Shown here piece after piece: positions 1 to 7,896 of a DNA stretch of 64,000 nt. The position numbers and the translations under genes were made by a program. The stretch is taken from assembly GCF_900184245.1 (NCBI RefSeq), contig NZ_FXXB01000007.1, positions 558,001 to 622,000 of the forward strand, written 5' to 3'. This stretch comes from Brachybacterium massiliense. GTDB taxonomy: Bacteria > Actinomycetota > Actinomycetes > Actinomycetales > Dermabacteraceae. Positions within the stretch are counted from its first letter, which is position 1, and the number at the start of each line of letters is the position of its first letter. The notes under the pieces were generated by a model that had not been told where the DNA came from, ran no database searches, and worked only from the letters and a program-made list of their open reading frames with translations.

Positions 1-359
1 GCCCGCTCGAGCAGGCGGGGGTCCCGGGAGAGGTCATCGATCAGCTCGCTGAGGTGCTGGACGGCGAAGATCGAGCGCACCTCGCCGGAGCCCTTCTCGG
101 TGATCACGCGCTCGTCGCCGCGCAGCGTCTCGTCGGTGGTCAGTCGCTCCAGCTCGCGGCTGTAGGTCTCGATCTCGCCGCCGGTGAGGGTGCCGGGCAG
201 GATGCTGAAGCCTCGCTCGTCGTGGGCGCGCAGCTCCTCGGCGTCGAAGGGTCCGTCGGCTGCGGTGCCCCACACGGTGGGGTGCACGCGCTCGGTCGGT
301 GCGGCCGCCTCGGTGAGGCGGGTGGGGTAGAGATCATCGGTCACGGTCGCCGTGGGCAT
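1..359 (-). CDS. ectD: Ectoine hydroxylase, N-terminal part (runs off the left edge)
   Basis: Fe(II)/2-oxoglutarate dioxygenase expected to convert ectoine to 5-hydroxyectoine, a compatible solute in the cytoplasm. Only the first 119 codons are present. The translated start contains DLYPTR, then VWG, a DERGF stretch and a GEVRSIF motif, in the order typical of EctD N-termini; the iron-binding residues lie outside the window. The start ATG (357-359) is preceded on the minus strand by AAAGGA about 6 nt upstream. Family assignment rests on recognition of the N-terminal pattern alone. The rest of an ect cluster would lie to the left, which cannot be seen. Confidence 0.85.
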   Translation of the reverse strand, partial: MPTATVTDDLYPTRLTEAAAPTERVHPTVWGTAADGPFDAEELRAHDERGFSILPGTLTGGEIETYSRELERLTTDETLRGDERVITEKGSGEVRSIFAVQHLSELIDDLSRDPRLLER

Positions 360-641
360 GGTGTCCTTTCTCGATCGGTCTCCGGTACAGGCATGCCCGC
401 GACCGCAGCACGACCGAGGACATGCCTGGAGCCCGGCTCTGCGGCCCGGCTCCTGCGTTCAACCGTACCCGCGAAGCGGTGTCGGTGCGAGTGTTGTTCC
501 TGGTCGTCGACGCGCGCACCTGCGAAGACCGCTCCGCCGACCGTTCGAAAGGTGCGGCGCGAAGCGCTCTCCCCCGTCCTGTCCTGTGCTCTCGACCTCG
601 CGCAGGTTCCTGGGGGCACCGCGTGCTGGTAGACCAGGGGG

Positions 642-1064
642 ATGGCTTTCGCACGTCGTCTCCGTCCCGCTCTCGCTCTGCCGCTGCTCGCGCTCACGTT
701 CGCCGCGTGCTCGGGTCCTGCCGAGGAGACCGCTCCCGAGGACGCACCGACGGTGGGGACGCTCGCGATCACGCTGGACGGTGAAACCACCGAGTTCACT
801 CCGGAGGTGGTGCGCTGCGAGGGCGAGCCCGGCGCGCTCGCTCACCTCGAGCTGCGCGAGAGCGAGGACGGGTTCCCGCTGGTCGAGGTGGTCCCGGACG
901 AGTTCGCGATGGTGAAGCTGGTCGCGGAGGGTGGGCCGGAGAAGAACGAGCGCGGCACCGACGGCATCACCGCGCGGGATGCCGCAGTGACCTTCGCCGA
1001 TGCGGAGATCGGAGACGCGGTGGTCAGCGGCACGGTCGACTGCCCGACCGGCTCCGAGGGCTGA
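642..1064 (+). CDS. Small secreted lipoprotein, function unknown
   Basis: A 140-residue protein with a basic N-terminus (MAFARRLR), a hydrophobic stretch and a lipobox LTFAAC, so it should be lipidated on the Cys and anchored outside the membrane. The mature part is acidic and has two further Cys residues (in VRCEGE and VDCPTG), which could form a disulphide. It resembles small mycobacterial-type lipoproteins in layout, but I do not recognise a family. AGGGGG lies right before the ATG. It stands alone, divergent from ectD. Confidence 0.75.
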   Translation: MAFARRLRPALALPLLALTFAACSGPAEETAPEDAPTVGTLAITLDGETTEFTPEVVRCEGEPGALAHLELRESEDGFPLVEVVPDEFAMVKLVAEGGPEKNERGTDGITARDAAVTFADAEIGDAVVSGTVDCPTGSEG

Positions 1065-1139
1065 TCTGCTCCGGGGTCGGCGCTGTGCGGTGTGCCCGGC
1101 GCTGACCATAAGCGCGGCCGGGTGTGATGAGGTGGCCGC

Positions 1140-1643
1140 ATGACGACCTCGCTGACAGCCACCGACCGTGCACACCTCGCCCGCTGCGTAGACCTCGCCC
1201 GGGAGGCGCTCGAGGACGGGGACGAGCCCTTCGGCTCGCTGCTCGTCGGCGCCGACGGGACCGAGCTGTTCGCGGACCGCAACCGGGTCTCCGGCGGGGA
1301 TGCCACCCAGCATCCCGAGTTCGCGATCGCCCGCTGGGCGGCGATGCACCTCTCGCCGCAGGAGCGGGCCCGGGCGACGGTCTACACCTCCGGGGAGCAC
1401 TGCCCGATGTGCGCGGCCGCGCACGCCTGGGTGGGGCTGGGCCGGATCGTCTATGCCAGCAGCAGCGCGCAGCTGAGCAGCTGGCTCGCGCAGTGGGGCC
1501 TTCCGGCAGGGCCGGTCGCGCCGCTGCCGATCCAGACCATCGCCCCCGGCATCGAGGTGGCGGGCCCCGACGACGAGCTCAGCGCGCAGGTGCGGGCGCT
1601 GCAGGCCCGGGCGCGCGGGATCGACTCCGCACAGTCGCGCTGA
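1140..1643 (+). CDS. Nucleoside deaminase (cytidine/guanine deaminase superfamily)
   Basis: A 167-residue zinc deaminase of the CDA fold. The zinc-binding motifs are visible: HPEFA at residues about 59-63 (an HPE variant of the usual HAE, with Glu as proton shuttle) and EHCPMCAAA (C-x2-C) at about 88-96. The N-terminal GDEPFGSLLVG motif is typical of guanine deaminase/TadA-like nucleoside deaminases. It probably deaminates a purine or pyrimidine base or nucleoside in salvage; the substrate cannot be told from sequence. GAGGTGG precedes the ATG. Confidence 0.85.
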   Translation: MTTSLTATDRAHLARCVDLAREALEDGDEPFGSLLVGADGTELFADRNRVSGGDATQHPEFAIARWAAMHLSPQERARATVYTSGEHCPMCAAAHAWVGLGRIVYASSSAQLSSWLAQWGLPAGPVAPLPIQTIAPGIEVAGPDDELSAQVRALQARARGIDSAQSR

Positions 1644-1655
1644 CGGGTCGCGCCC

Positions 1656-2306
1656 TCAGATCTCGATCTCGCGCCCGTCCTCGGTGGCGACGGTGAGCAC
1701 GAAGCGGGAGCCGCGGCCCTCGCGGATCTCGGCGACGCCGTCCCCGAGCCCCAGGGCGTCCAGCTGCTCCTGCTGCCGGGCGGGGTCCACCTCGATGCGC
1801 TCGAAGGAGACCAGCTCGAGCGAGGGCAGCCCGCCCAGGCCCGGATGGTCGGTGGTGCCCCAGTCGATGAGGAAGGGCACGGCGTAGTTGCGCGGGGCCT
1901 GCGCCTGGGTGAGGCGCCAGGCCAGCTCGGTGCCGTCCGGGGCGCGGCGGGAGAGGTCCTGGACGTCGCCGGGGTCGAAGCCTGCGGCGCGGGCGCGCTC
2001 GACGACCTGGTCGATGCCCTCGGGGTGCACGGCGTAGGTGATCAGCGTGGGCTTCTTCAGCCGGTTGATGGAGAAGGTCTTCGGCAGCTCCTCCCCCTCC
2101 CGCTTGGGGTCGGGGCCGATCAGCTCGAGGTAGTGCGGGCGGGGCTGGCCGTTCACGGTCAGGGCCACCAGCGCGTTCGCGGTGCCGGAGGGGTGCGAGC
2201 CGCCGGGTGCGGCGGTGATGCCGGTCAGCTCGCGGAACCACTCCACGGTCTCGGCGAGGTCGGGGCCGGCGATGACGATGTGGTCGAGCAGGCGGGGGAT
2301 GCTCAT
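1656..2306 (-). CDS. VOC / glyoxalase-like domain protein
   Basis: A 216-residue protein beginning LLDHIVIAGPDLAETVEWF, the typical first strand-helix of a vicinal oxygen chelate fold. It continues with PHYLELIGPD and a second half compatible with a Glyoxalase_3-type domain. The start at 2304-2306 is chosen because AAGGAG lies 7 nt upstream; the frame is open further upstream but lacks a better start. The enzymatic role is unknown. It converges on the deaminase gene. Confidence 0.8.
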   Translation of the reverse strand: MSIPRLLDHIVIAGPDLAETVEWFRELTGITAAPGGSHPSGTANALVALTVNGQPRPHYLELIGPDPKREGEELPKTFSINRLKKPTLITYAVHPEGIDQVVERARAAGFDPGDVQDLSRRAPDGTELAWRLTQAQAPRNYAVPFLIDWGTTDHPGLGGLPSLELVSFERIEVDPARQQEQLDALGLGDGVAEIREGRGSRFVLTVATEDGREIEI

Positions 2307-2495
2307 GGGCGCTCCTTCGAACGGTGCGGGTCTCGGGGTCGCCGAGGAGAGGCAGGGGCGGGACGGCGGTGGCGCGTTCCCGGGGATCTCGCACCTTATC
2401 CCGGATGGCGGTGCGCTGATCTCGGCGGCGGGCTCGATCGTCTGAGGCACGTGCCACCCTGGTCACGGTCCAGCACCCCATCGACGGAGAGCACC

Positions 2496-3128
2496 GTGAG
2501 CTCTGCACCGGAGATCGACGCCCTCATCCCCGACTATGTCCTCGACCTGGCCACGAAGGATCTCGACTACCTCGACGAGCACGGCTGGGTGCCATGGGCC
2601 TGGAGTGTCCTCGCCGGCGCCGGTGAGGTCACGGCGCGGATCGATGAGGACGCGGAGGATTACCCCTCCCACCTGCTCTCCCTCGCCGGCCTGGGGCACC
2701 TGTTCGCGCTGTTCCGTGAAGTGCTGGACGACGGCGACGCCTCGGCGGAGCCCGCCCTCGAGCTCGTCGGCCCGGTGCGCCCGCTCCTCACGGAGATCGA
2801 GATCGGCCGGTACGGCGAACGGCACGGGATCTGGGACCGGCAGGATCCCGAGACCGCCGACGGGCTGGTCCGTGAGGCCACGTCGGCACGCGCCGAGGAG
2901 CTGCGCGGCCGCCTGGTCGAGATCGTCGGCGAGGCTCGCCTGTTCACCTCGCTCGCGATCACGCGCCTGCCCGAGCTCGCAGGCGGCGACGAGACCTCCG
3001 GATGGCAGGGCGGGCCGGTGTCCGAGGCAGCAATCGACGCCTTCGTCATCGATGCCGTGAACGGGGATCCGAGCAGCTCGGCCACGCGTGCCTACGCGTG
3101 GCTCAGCGGCGACCTCGACCTCGGGTGA
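2496..3128 (+). CDS. Hypothetical protein, 210 residues
   Basis: Acidic, mostly alpha-helical soluble protein beginning with GTG (VSSAPEIDAL), preceded by GGAGA. It has no signal peptide, membrane segment or motif I recognise. The frame stays open far upstream, but that stretch is antisense to the VOC gene and is rejected. Codon usage matches the neighbouring genes, so it is probably expressed. Confidence 0.6.
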   Translation: MSSAPEIDALIPDYVLDLATKDLDYLDEHGWVPWAWSVLAGAGEVTARIDEDAEDYPSHLLSLAGLGHLFALFREVLDDGDASAEPALELVGPVRPLLTEIEIGRYGERHGIWDRQDPETADGLVREATSARAEELRGRLVEIVGEARLFTSLAITRLPELAGGDETSGWQGGPVSEAAIDAFVIDAVNGDPSSSATRAYAWLSGDLDLG

Positions 3129-3198
3129 AACCGCCGGGCCGGCGAACGCATCGGGGCCCTCTGCGGCGCGAGCACTTGCGCCCACCTATGGTCGGGCC

Positions 3199-3444
3199 AT
3201 GGAGATCATCCCTGGACAGGGCATCCCTCAGGTTCCGCTCGGTGCCGACCGTCAGGCGGTGCACGCCGCGCTCGGCGTCCCGTCCGTGGTGTCCGGGCAG
3301 AACGAGCACCACAACGAGCCCGAGGGGTTCTCGGTGTGGTCGATGGGGTCGCTGATGATCGAGGACATCGACCAGCCCGGTGATGCGGACGAGGTGGTCG
3401 AGGGAGTCTCGATCGCGGCGGCGGGGTACTTCGAGGACATGTGA
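3199..3444 (+). CDS. Small hypothetical protein, 81 residues
   Basis: Starts MEIIPGQGIPQVPLGADRQA. The opening IPGQGI...LGADRQAVHAALG resembles the short repeats that begin proteins of immunity or SMI1-associated type, but I cannot name a family. The ATG at 3199 is chosen over in-frame upstream ATGs because the protein reads as a compact domain from there. It follows the 210-residue hypothetical by 70 bp on the same strand and converges on the FGGY kinase. Confidence 0.5.
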   Translation: MEIIPGQGIPQVPLGADRQAVHAALGVPSVVSGQNEHHNEPEGFSVWSMGSLMIEDIDQPGDADEVVEGVSIAAAGYFEDM

Positions 3445-3463
3445 GGGACGCAGCGCCGCCGGC

Positions 3464-4930
3464 TCAGCCCGCGAGCTGCGCCACCACGTCATACAACTGC
3501 CGGTGCCGTGCCCGCAGCGCGGCATAGGCCGACGCGGCCGACGGATCCGGTACGACCACGTCCCCGCCCTGCGCGCTGAGCGGGGCGATGCGGTGCCCCA
3601 GCCCTAGCGTCTCGGCGCCGGCGAGCGCGGCGCCGAGCAGGGTCGCGTCCGTGCCGTCGGCCCGGAGCACGGGGCGGCCGGTGACGTCGGCGAGGATCTG
3701 CCGCCAGGGCAGCGAGTCCGCTCCCCCGCCGACGACGGGCAGCACGCGGCCTGCATCGGCCGGAACGAGCGCATGGGACAGCGCGAGGGCGACGCCTTCG
3801 AGGGTCGCGGCGTAGAGATCTGCCGGGGTGGTGGAGGCGTGGAGGCCGAGGACGGCGCCGCGGAGATGCTCGTCCCGCACGGGGAAGCGTTCCCCTCCCA
3901 GCGAGGGCAGCACGAGCAGGCCCGTCGGCCCGCGCCCGTGCCGCTGTGCGCGCTCGGTGAGCAGCTCGTCGGCGGCGTCGGCGGAGGCGCCTGCGAGGTA
4001 GGCGTCACGGGCCCAGGCGGCGGCCGCTCCGGCGGCGAGCAGCGCGGAGATCCGCAGCTCGGCGCCGCCGCCGAGGGCGAGGCGGTGGGAGGCGCCGTCG
4101 AGGGTCGTGTGCTGCGGGGCGGGGCGGATGCTGGCGATCCAGCCGCTGGTGCCGAGGGAGGCGTGGTCCTGGCCGGTCCCGATTCCGGTGATCCCGAGGG
4201 CGGCGGCGCCCGCGTCACCGGGGGCGAGCACGATGGGGATCCCGGCGGGCAGGCCGAGCAGCTCGCGGGCGGAGTCGCCGGTGCGGCCCACGATCTCGCC
4301 CACCTCGCGGGTCAGGTGCGGCAGCAGCGATTCGTCGATCCCGGCGGCGCGGGCGATCGCCGGTGACCAGTCGCGGGTGCGGGAATCGAGCAGGCCGGTG
4401 GTCGAGGCGGTGGTGAGGTCGCAGTGCAGCCCGGCACCGAGCACATAGGCAAGGTGACCGGCAGGGCCGAAGACGATGCCGCGCAGGGCCATGGTCGCAT
4501 CGGGATCGGTGCGGGCCAGGCGGCGGAACATCGCGGCGCAGCTGCTGGCGTCCTGCAGGTTCCCGGCGAGCGCGTCCCAGTCCTGCCCGTCGGCGGCGAG
4601 CGCGGCGCGGATCTCGCCGACCTCGGCGCCGGCGCGCAGGTCGGTGTAGAGCACGGCGGGGTGCGCGGGGCCGTGCACGCGCTCGAGGATCAGGTCCTGC
4701 ATCTGCCCGGTGAGGCAGAGCGCGGCGATCTGCGCGTCGGCGGGCAGCACGCCCGCGATCGCGGTGCGGGCGGCGCTGATCCAGTCGCCCGGATTCTGCT
4801 CGGCGCCGCCGTCCGGGGTGTGCCGGGTGGGGTATCCGGCGCTCGCACCGGCGAGGGTGCAGCCCTCGAGGTCGATCAGCGCGGCTTTCGCGGAGGTGGT
4901 GCCGAGGTCGAGGGCGAGGAGGACGGGCAT
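3464..4930 (-). CDS. xylB: FGGY-family carbohydrate kinase, xylulokinase-like
   Basis: A 488-residue cytoplasmic sugar kinase. The N-terminal phosphate-1 loop LALDLGTTSAKA, a CLTGQMQ motif (typical of xylulokinase, which binds the sugar near this Met-Gln), GDAGAAALG and the C-terminal VVGGGADS adenosine-binding loop are in the expected order and length. The predicted reaction is D-xylulose + ATP to xylulose 5-phosphate, although other pentuloses are possible. No isomerase is adjacent, so the gene is a stand-alone kinase. The start has only a weak ribosome-binding site but matches the family N-terminus. Confidence 0.85.
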   Translation of the reverse strand: MPVLLALDLGTTSAKAALIDLEGCTLAGASAGYPTRHTPDGGAEQNPGDWISAARTAIAGVLPADAQIAALCLTGQMQDLILERVHGPAHPAVLYTDLRAGAEVGEIRAALAADGQDWDALAGNLQDASSCAAMFRRLARTDPDATMALRGIVFGPAGHLAYVLGAGLHCDLTTASTTGLLDSRTRDWSPAIARAAGIDESLLPHLTREVGEIVGRTGDSARELLGLPAGIPIVLAPGDAGAAALGITGIGTGQDHASLGTSGWIASIRPAPQHTTLDGASHRLALGGGAELRISALLAAGAAAAWARDAYLAGASADAADELLTERAQRHGRGPTGLLVLPSLGGERFPVRDEHLRGAVLGLHASTTPADLYAATLEGVALALSHALVPADAGRVLPVVGGGADSLPWRQILADVTGRPVLRADGTDATLLGAALAGAETLGLGHRIAPLSAQGGDVVVPDPSAASAYAALRARHRQLYDVVAQLAG

Positions 4931-4979
4931 GAGATCAGGGTAGGCGGGGCGGTCTCACACCTGCCGCCCTGCGGGCCTC

Positions 4980-5531
4980 CTACCGGTCGCGGAACCAGGT
5001 GAGCATTCGGTTCCGCGTTGCGACATCTCGAGGCGGGTGGCCCCCTGCATCGATGAACGCCTGCCACAGCCGGAGGGCGTCATCGTCATTGACGTCTCCC
5101 CTTCGATGCGCCAGCTTCAACAGCCGCCACGTCCCTACGGAACGAATCGGAGTGGCCCATCGCCGGGCGTCGCCATCATCGGTCACGAGCACTGCATCGA
5201 GTCGCCGCTGATGGATGATCGCGATGGTCTCCGCTTCGCCCCAGTGCTCATCAGGGTGGTCTCCCGGCGACGCCATCAAGGTGCGCAGCTGGCGGATCGG
5301 CAGGTGCTCAGCGGTCTCGGGCACGATCGGGGTGCCCAGGAGCCCGTCGGCGGCGGTGACGAGCCCCGGCAGCTGCAGTCGCCCCTCCTGGCGCTCACAT
5401 TCGCGGCGGATCGTGGCAGTCCATCTCACCTTGGTTCCGAACAGTGAGCCGAGCACCGGAATCATGCCCGGCCGATGAAAGTTGATCAGGACTGCGGTGT
5501 CATGGAAGAACAGCGGGGCATCTCGGGTCAC
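4980..5531 (-). CDS. PIN-domain protein, probable toxin or RNase
   Basis: A 183-residue protein. Acidic residues expected in a PIN nuclease are visible: the early Asp in FFHDTAVLINF, a Glu pair in WGEAETIAI near the middle, and DDGDAR with the last metal-binding Asp. It starts at a GTG only 7 nt after the stop of the upstream XRE-ImmA gene, so the two are one transcript. By analogy with known Xre/ImmA-PIN pairs it is likely an RNase toxin or regulated nuclease controlled by its partner. The exact PIN subfamily is not recognised. Confidence 0.7.
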   Translation of the reverse strand: MTRDAPLFFHDTAVLINFHRPGMIPVLGSLFGTKVRWTATIRRECERQEGRLQLPGLVTAADGLLGTPIVPETAEHLPIRQLRTLMASPGDHPDEHWGEAETIAIIHQRRLDAVLVTDDGDARRWATPIRSVGTWRLLKLAHRRGDVNDDDALRLWQAFIDAGGHPPRDVATRNRMLTWFRDR

Positions 5532-5538
5532 GATCCGC

Positions 5539-6615
5539 TCACCCAAGGAGCTTGTCGAGGTCAGTGTCGTCGAGCTCCTCGGCGGGTGCCGGCTCGTCGA
5601 CCTCCAACGCATCGGCGGAGACCTCGAGCATCCATGCGAGAGTTCCCTTCCCGATCGCTCCAGCGGCGATCTGCTCGAGATGCGCGGCCTTGAGCCATGA
5701 CGGGAACCTTCGCTCTCCGGCCTCGGTCATCCGCTGGGTGATCGGATCGCCGTACCGTGCTCCGGTCCAGTGCCGCCGCAGCAGCTTCTGGGTGCTGAGG
5801 AGCACCGCGTCAGCGACCGGCGGCGACATCACGAGTCCCAAGGCGTTCGCCCGTCGACGCAGCGCCTCCGTGGAGATTCCTCGCTCCCACACGAGTTCGG
5901 CGAGCTCGGGCAGTCCCAGGTCCTGCCATGCGACTGAGTGCATGAACTCCGAAGGGAGCAGCAGCTCGGCGGCGAAGTTGTTCGCGGCCGCCTCGCGCTC
6001 CTCGTATCCGGGTGCACCCTTGAGCACTCCGTGGTGCCCCAGCGAGAGGTGTGCGAGTTCGTGTGCCAGGCTCCAGTTCTCGTAGAACCAGTTCCCTGTC
6101 CCCGGGATCACGATGACCGGACGCTCCTCCACCAGGAACGAATAGGCCGTGCTGAGGTCGTTGAGTCGTACCACGTCGACATCGATCTCCGCGAGCCGAT
6201 CGACGAACGGCCGCACGAAGTCAGACCGCAGAAGCGCCCGCGCCCCTTCCACGTCGCGGTGGAGCTGCCGGGCTGCCGGAACCTTCCCTGCCTGCGCGTA
6301 GGCGAGGCGAATGTTCTCCAGGAGAACCCGATCTCCGGAGGCGCCGTCGAGCCGTCGCTCCCCTGTCTCATGGTCATACTGGTGCCGGGCCGAGAGCACG
6401 AGGCGGTGAGGATCCGGCTCCCCTGTGACCAGTTCGTGCATGTCCGCGTCAAGCTCTCGTGAGATCTGCGCGAGCTCCACCGCAGCAAGGCCCCGTTGCC
6501 CGCTGAGCACTCTGGACAGCGCGTCGGGAGTCATCCCCACGCGCTCCGCGAGCTGCTTCTGAGTCATGGACACGGCCCGCATCGCAGCACGGATCCGCTC
6601 ACCGATGGAGTTCAT
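5539..6615 (-). CDS. XRE-family regulator fused to ImmA/IrrE metallopeptidase
   Basis: A 358-residue protein. Residues 1-60 form a Cro/CI-type helix-turn-helix (MTQKQLAERVGMTPDALSRV). The middle carries the ImmA/IrrE zinc-peptidase motif HELAHLSLGHHG (HExxH, with a further Glu in EEREAAANNFAAELLLP). In characterised relatives such proteins bind DNA and cleave a repressor, or act as antitoxin. It is upstream of and tightly linked to the PIN gene. A TAATAT box (6633-6638, minus strand) lies 18 nt before the start in a locally AT-rich patch, suggesting a promoter with a very short leader. Confidence 0.85.
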   Translation of the reverse strand: MNSIGERIRAAMRAVSMTQKQLAERVGMTPDALSRVLSGQRGLAAVELAQISRELDADMHELVTGEPDPHRLVLSARHQYDHETGERRLDGASGDRVLLENIRLAYAQAGKVPAARQLHRDVEGARALLRSDFVRPFVDRLAEIDVDVVRLNDLSTAYSFLVEERPVIVIPGTGNWFYENWSLAHELAHLSLGHHGVLKGAPGYEEREAAANNFAAELLLPSEFMHSVAWQDLGLPELAELVWERGISTEALRRRANALGLVMSPPVADAVLLSTQKLLRRHWTGARYGDPITQRMTEAGERRFPSWLKAAHLEQIAAGAIGKGTLAWMLEVSADALEVDEPAPAEELDDTDLDKLLG

Positions 6616-6721
6616 CCATTCAGCGTACTCGGATATTAGGATTTTCCCAATCGCCAAGTTGTGCAACGCACTCAGCGCCGGCTCAAGCCCAGGGCATGAC
6701 GCTCGACGCGACGGCGCCCAG

Positions 6722-7642
6722 CTACTCCGCGAGCTGCGGCAGCTCGTCCCCGGTGCTCGGGTAGCTGGGCTGAGCGCCCTGACCGGTCGCGGCGAAGGCT
6801 CCCACCCGGGAGGCGAGACGCGCCGCGGCGGGCAGGCTCTCCCCGCTGGCGAGGCCCACGGCGAGAGCACCGATGAACGCATCCCCCGCGCCGGTGGTAT
6901 CCACGGCGGTGACGCGTGCGGCAGGGATGCGGTGCGTGCCGTCGGCGTCGGCGACGAGCGATCCCTGTGCGCCGAGGGTGAGGACCACCGAGGTGATCCC
7001 GGCCTCGCGCAGTGCGCCGACGATCCGCTCCGGCGCCTCGGGCACCTCAGCGCCCGGGGCGAGCTGGGCGAGGACGAGAGCTGCCTCGTGCTCGTTGACC
7101 ACCAGCGGGTCCGAGGCGCGCAGCACCGCGGGGTCGAGCTCCATCACGGGGGCGGGGTTGTGCAGGAAGCGCCCGCTGACCAGGGCGGGCAGGGCCTCGA
7201 TCCCCTCGCGGGGGATCTCGCCCTGGCACACCACGATCGCAGAGGCCGCGATCACCTCCTTCGCCTCAGTGACCTGAGCGGTGTCGACGGAGTCGTTGGC
7301 TCCGGCGATCACCACGATGGTGTTCTCGCCGTCCTCGGCCACGGTGACGATCGCGAGGCCCGTGGGCCCCTCGATCTCGCGCACCCCGGTGAGATCGACG
7401 CCTGCGGCGCGCAGGCCGGCGAGGCCCACCTCGGCCTGGGTGTCGGTGCCGACGGCGCCGATCATCCGCACGTCCCCGCCGAGCTTCGCCGCCGCGACGG
7501 CCTGGTTCGCGCCCTTGCCGCCGGGCAGCATCTGCCCGCCGGTGCCGTGGAGGGTCTCCCCGGGCATCGGGTGCCGCCGCACCTGGGCGATGAGGTCGAC
7601 GTTGATCGAGCCGACCACCGTGATCACGCCGGCCGGGCTCAC
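6722..7642 (-). CDS. rbsK: Ribokinase
   Basis: A 306-residue PfkB-family kinase. It has GSINVDLI at the N-terminus, signature 1 GGKGANQAVAA and signature 2 DTTGAGDAFIGAL with the catalytic Asp. Predicted reaction: D-ribose + ATP to ribose 5-phosphate. It begins with GTG overlapping the stop of the upstream 56-residue gene by four bases (GTGA), indicating translational coupling. No ribose transporter or RbsD is adjacent. Confidence 0.88.
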   Translation of the reverse strand: MSPAGVITVVGSINVDLIAQVRRHPMPGETLHGTGGQMLPGGKGANQAVAAAKLGGDVRMIGAVGTDTQAEVGLAGLRAAGVDLTGVREIEGPTGLAIVTVAEDGENTIVVIAGANDSVDTAQVTEAKEVIAASAIVVCQGEIPREGIEALPALVSGRFLHNPAPVMELDPAVLRASDPLVVNEHEAALVLAQLAPGAEVPEAPERIVGALREAGITSVVLTLGAQGSLVADADGTHRIPAARVTAVDTTGAGDAFIGALAVGLASGESLPAAARLASRVGAFAATGQGAQPSYPSTGDELPQLAE

Positions 7643-7809
7643 TCGTCGTCGTGAGGGCGACCGTGCGGGTCGGGCTCGGACCGCAGCTGGTCCGCGACCT
7701 CCTCCTCCGGGCGGGGCGCCGTCGACTGGTCCTCCTCGAGAGTGGGGATCGGCGGCTCGCCGGTCTCAGGGACGGGCTCTTCGGCGGGCTGCTGGGTTCG
7801 ATCGGTCAT
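7639..7809 (-). CDS. Small acidic proline/glutamate-rich protein coupled to ribokinase
   Basis: A 56-residue, strongly acidic, probably disordered protein (MTDRTQQPAEEPVPETGEPP...). It is preceded by AAAGG about 7 nt before the ATG, and its stop overlaps the ribokinase start. An alternative ATG lies five codons upstream. No family is recognised. The tight coupling suggests it is the first gene of the ribokinase transcript. Confidence 0.55.
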   Translation of the reverse strand: MTDRTQQPAEEPVPETGEPPIPTLEEDQSTAPRPEEEVADQLRSEPDPHGRPHDDE

Positions 7810-7896
7810 GACGAGGCCTTTCATGCTGTGGTCGAGCCAGGATACGCATGGCCGTTCACCGGTCGGCCCCGTCTGGGATGATCAGGGGGACGTCCG

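Noticed and set aside
1845..2495. Upstream extension of the 210-residue hypothetical
   Set aside because: The extension is antisense to the VOC gene; the GTG at 2496 has a ribosome-binding site.
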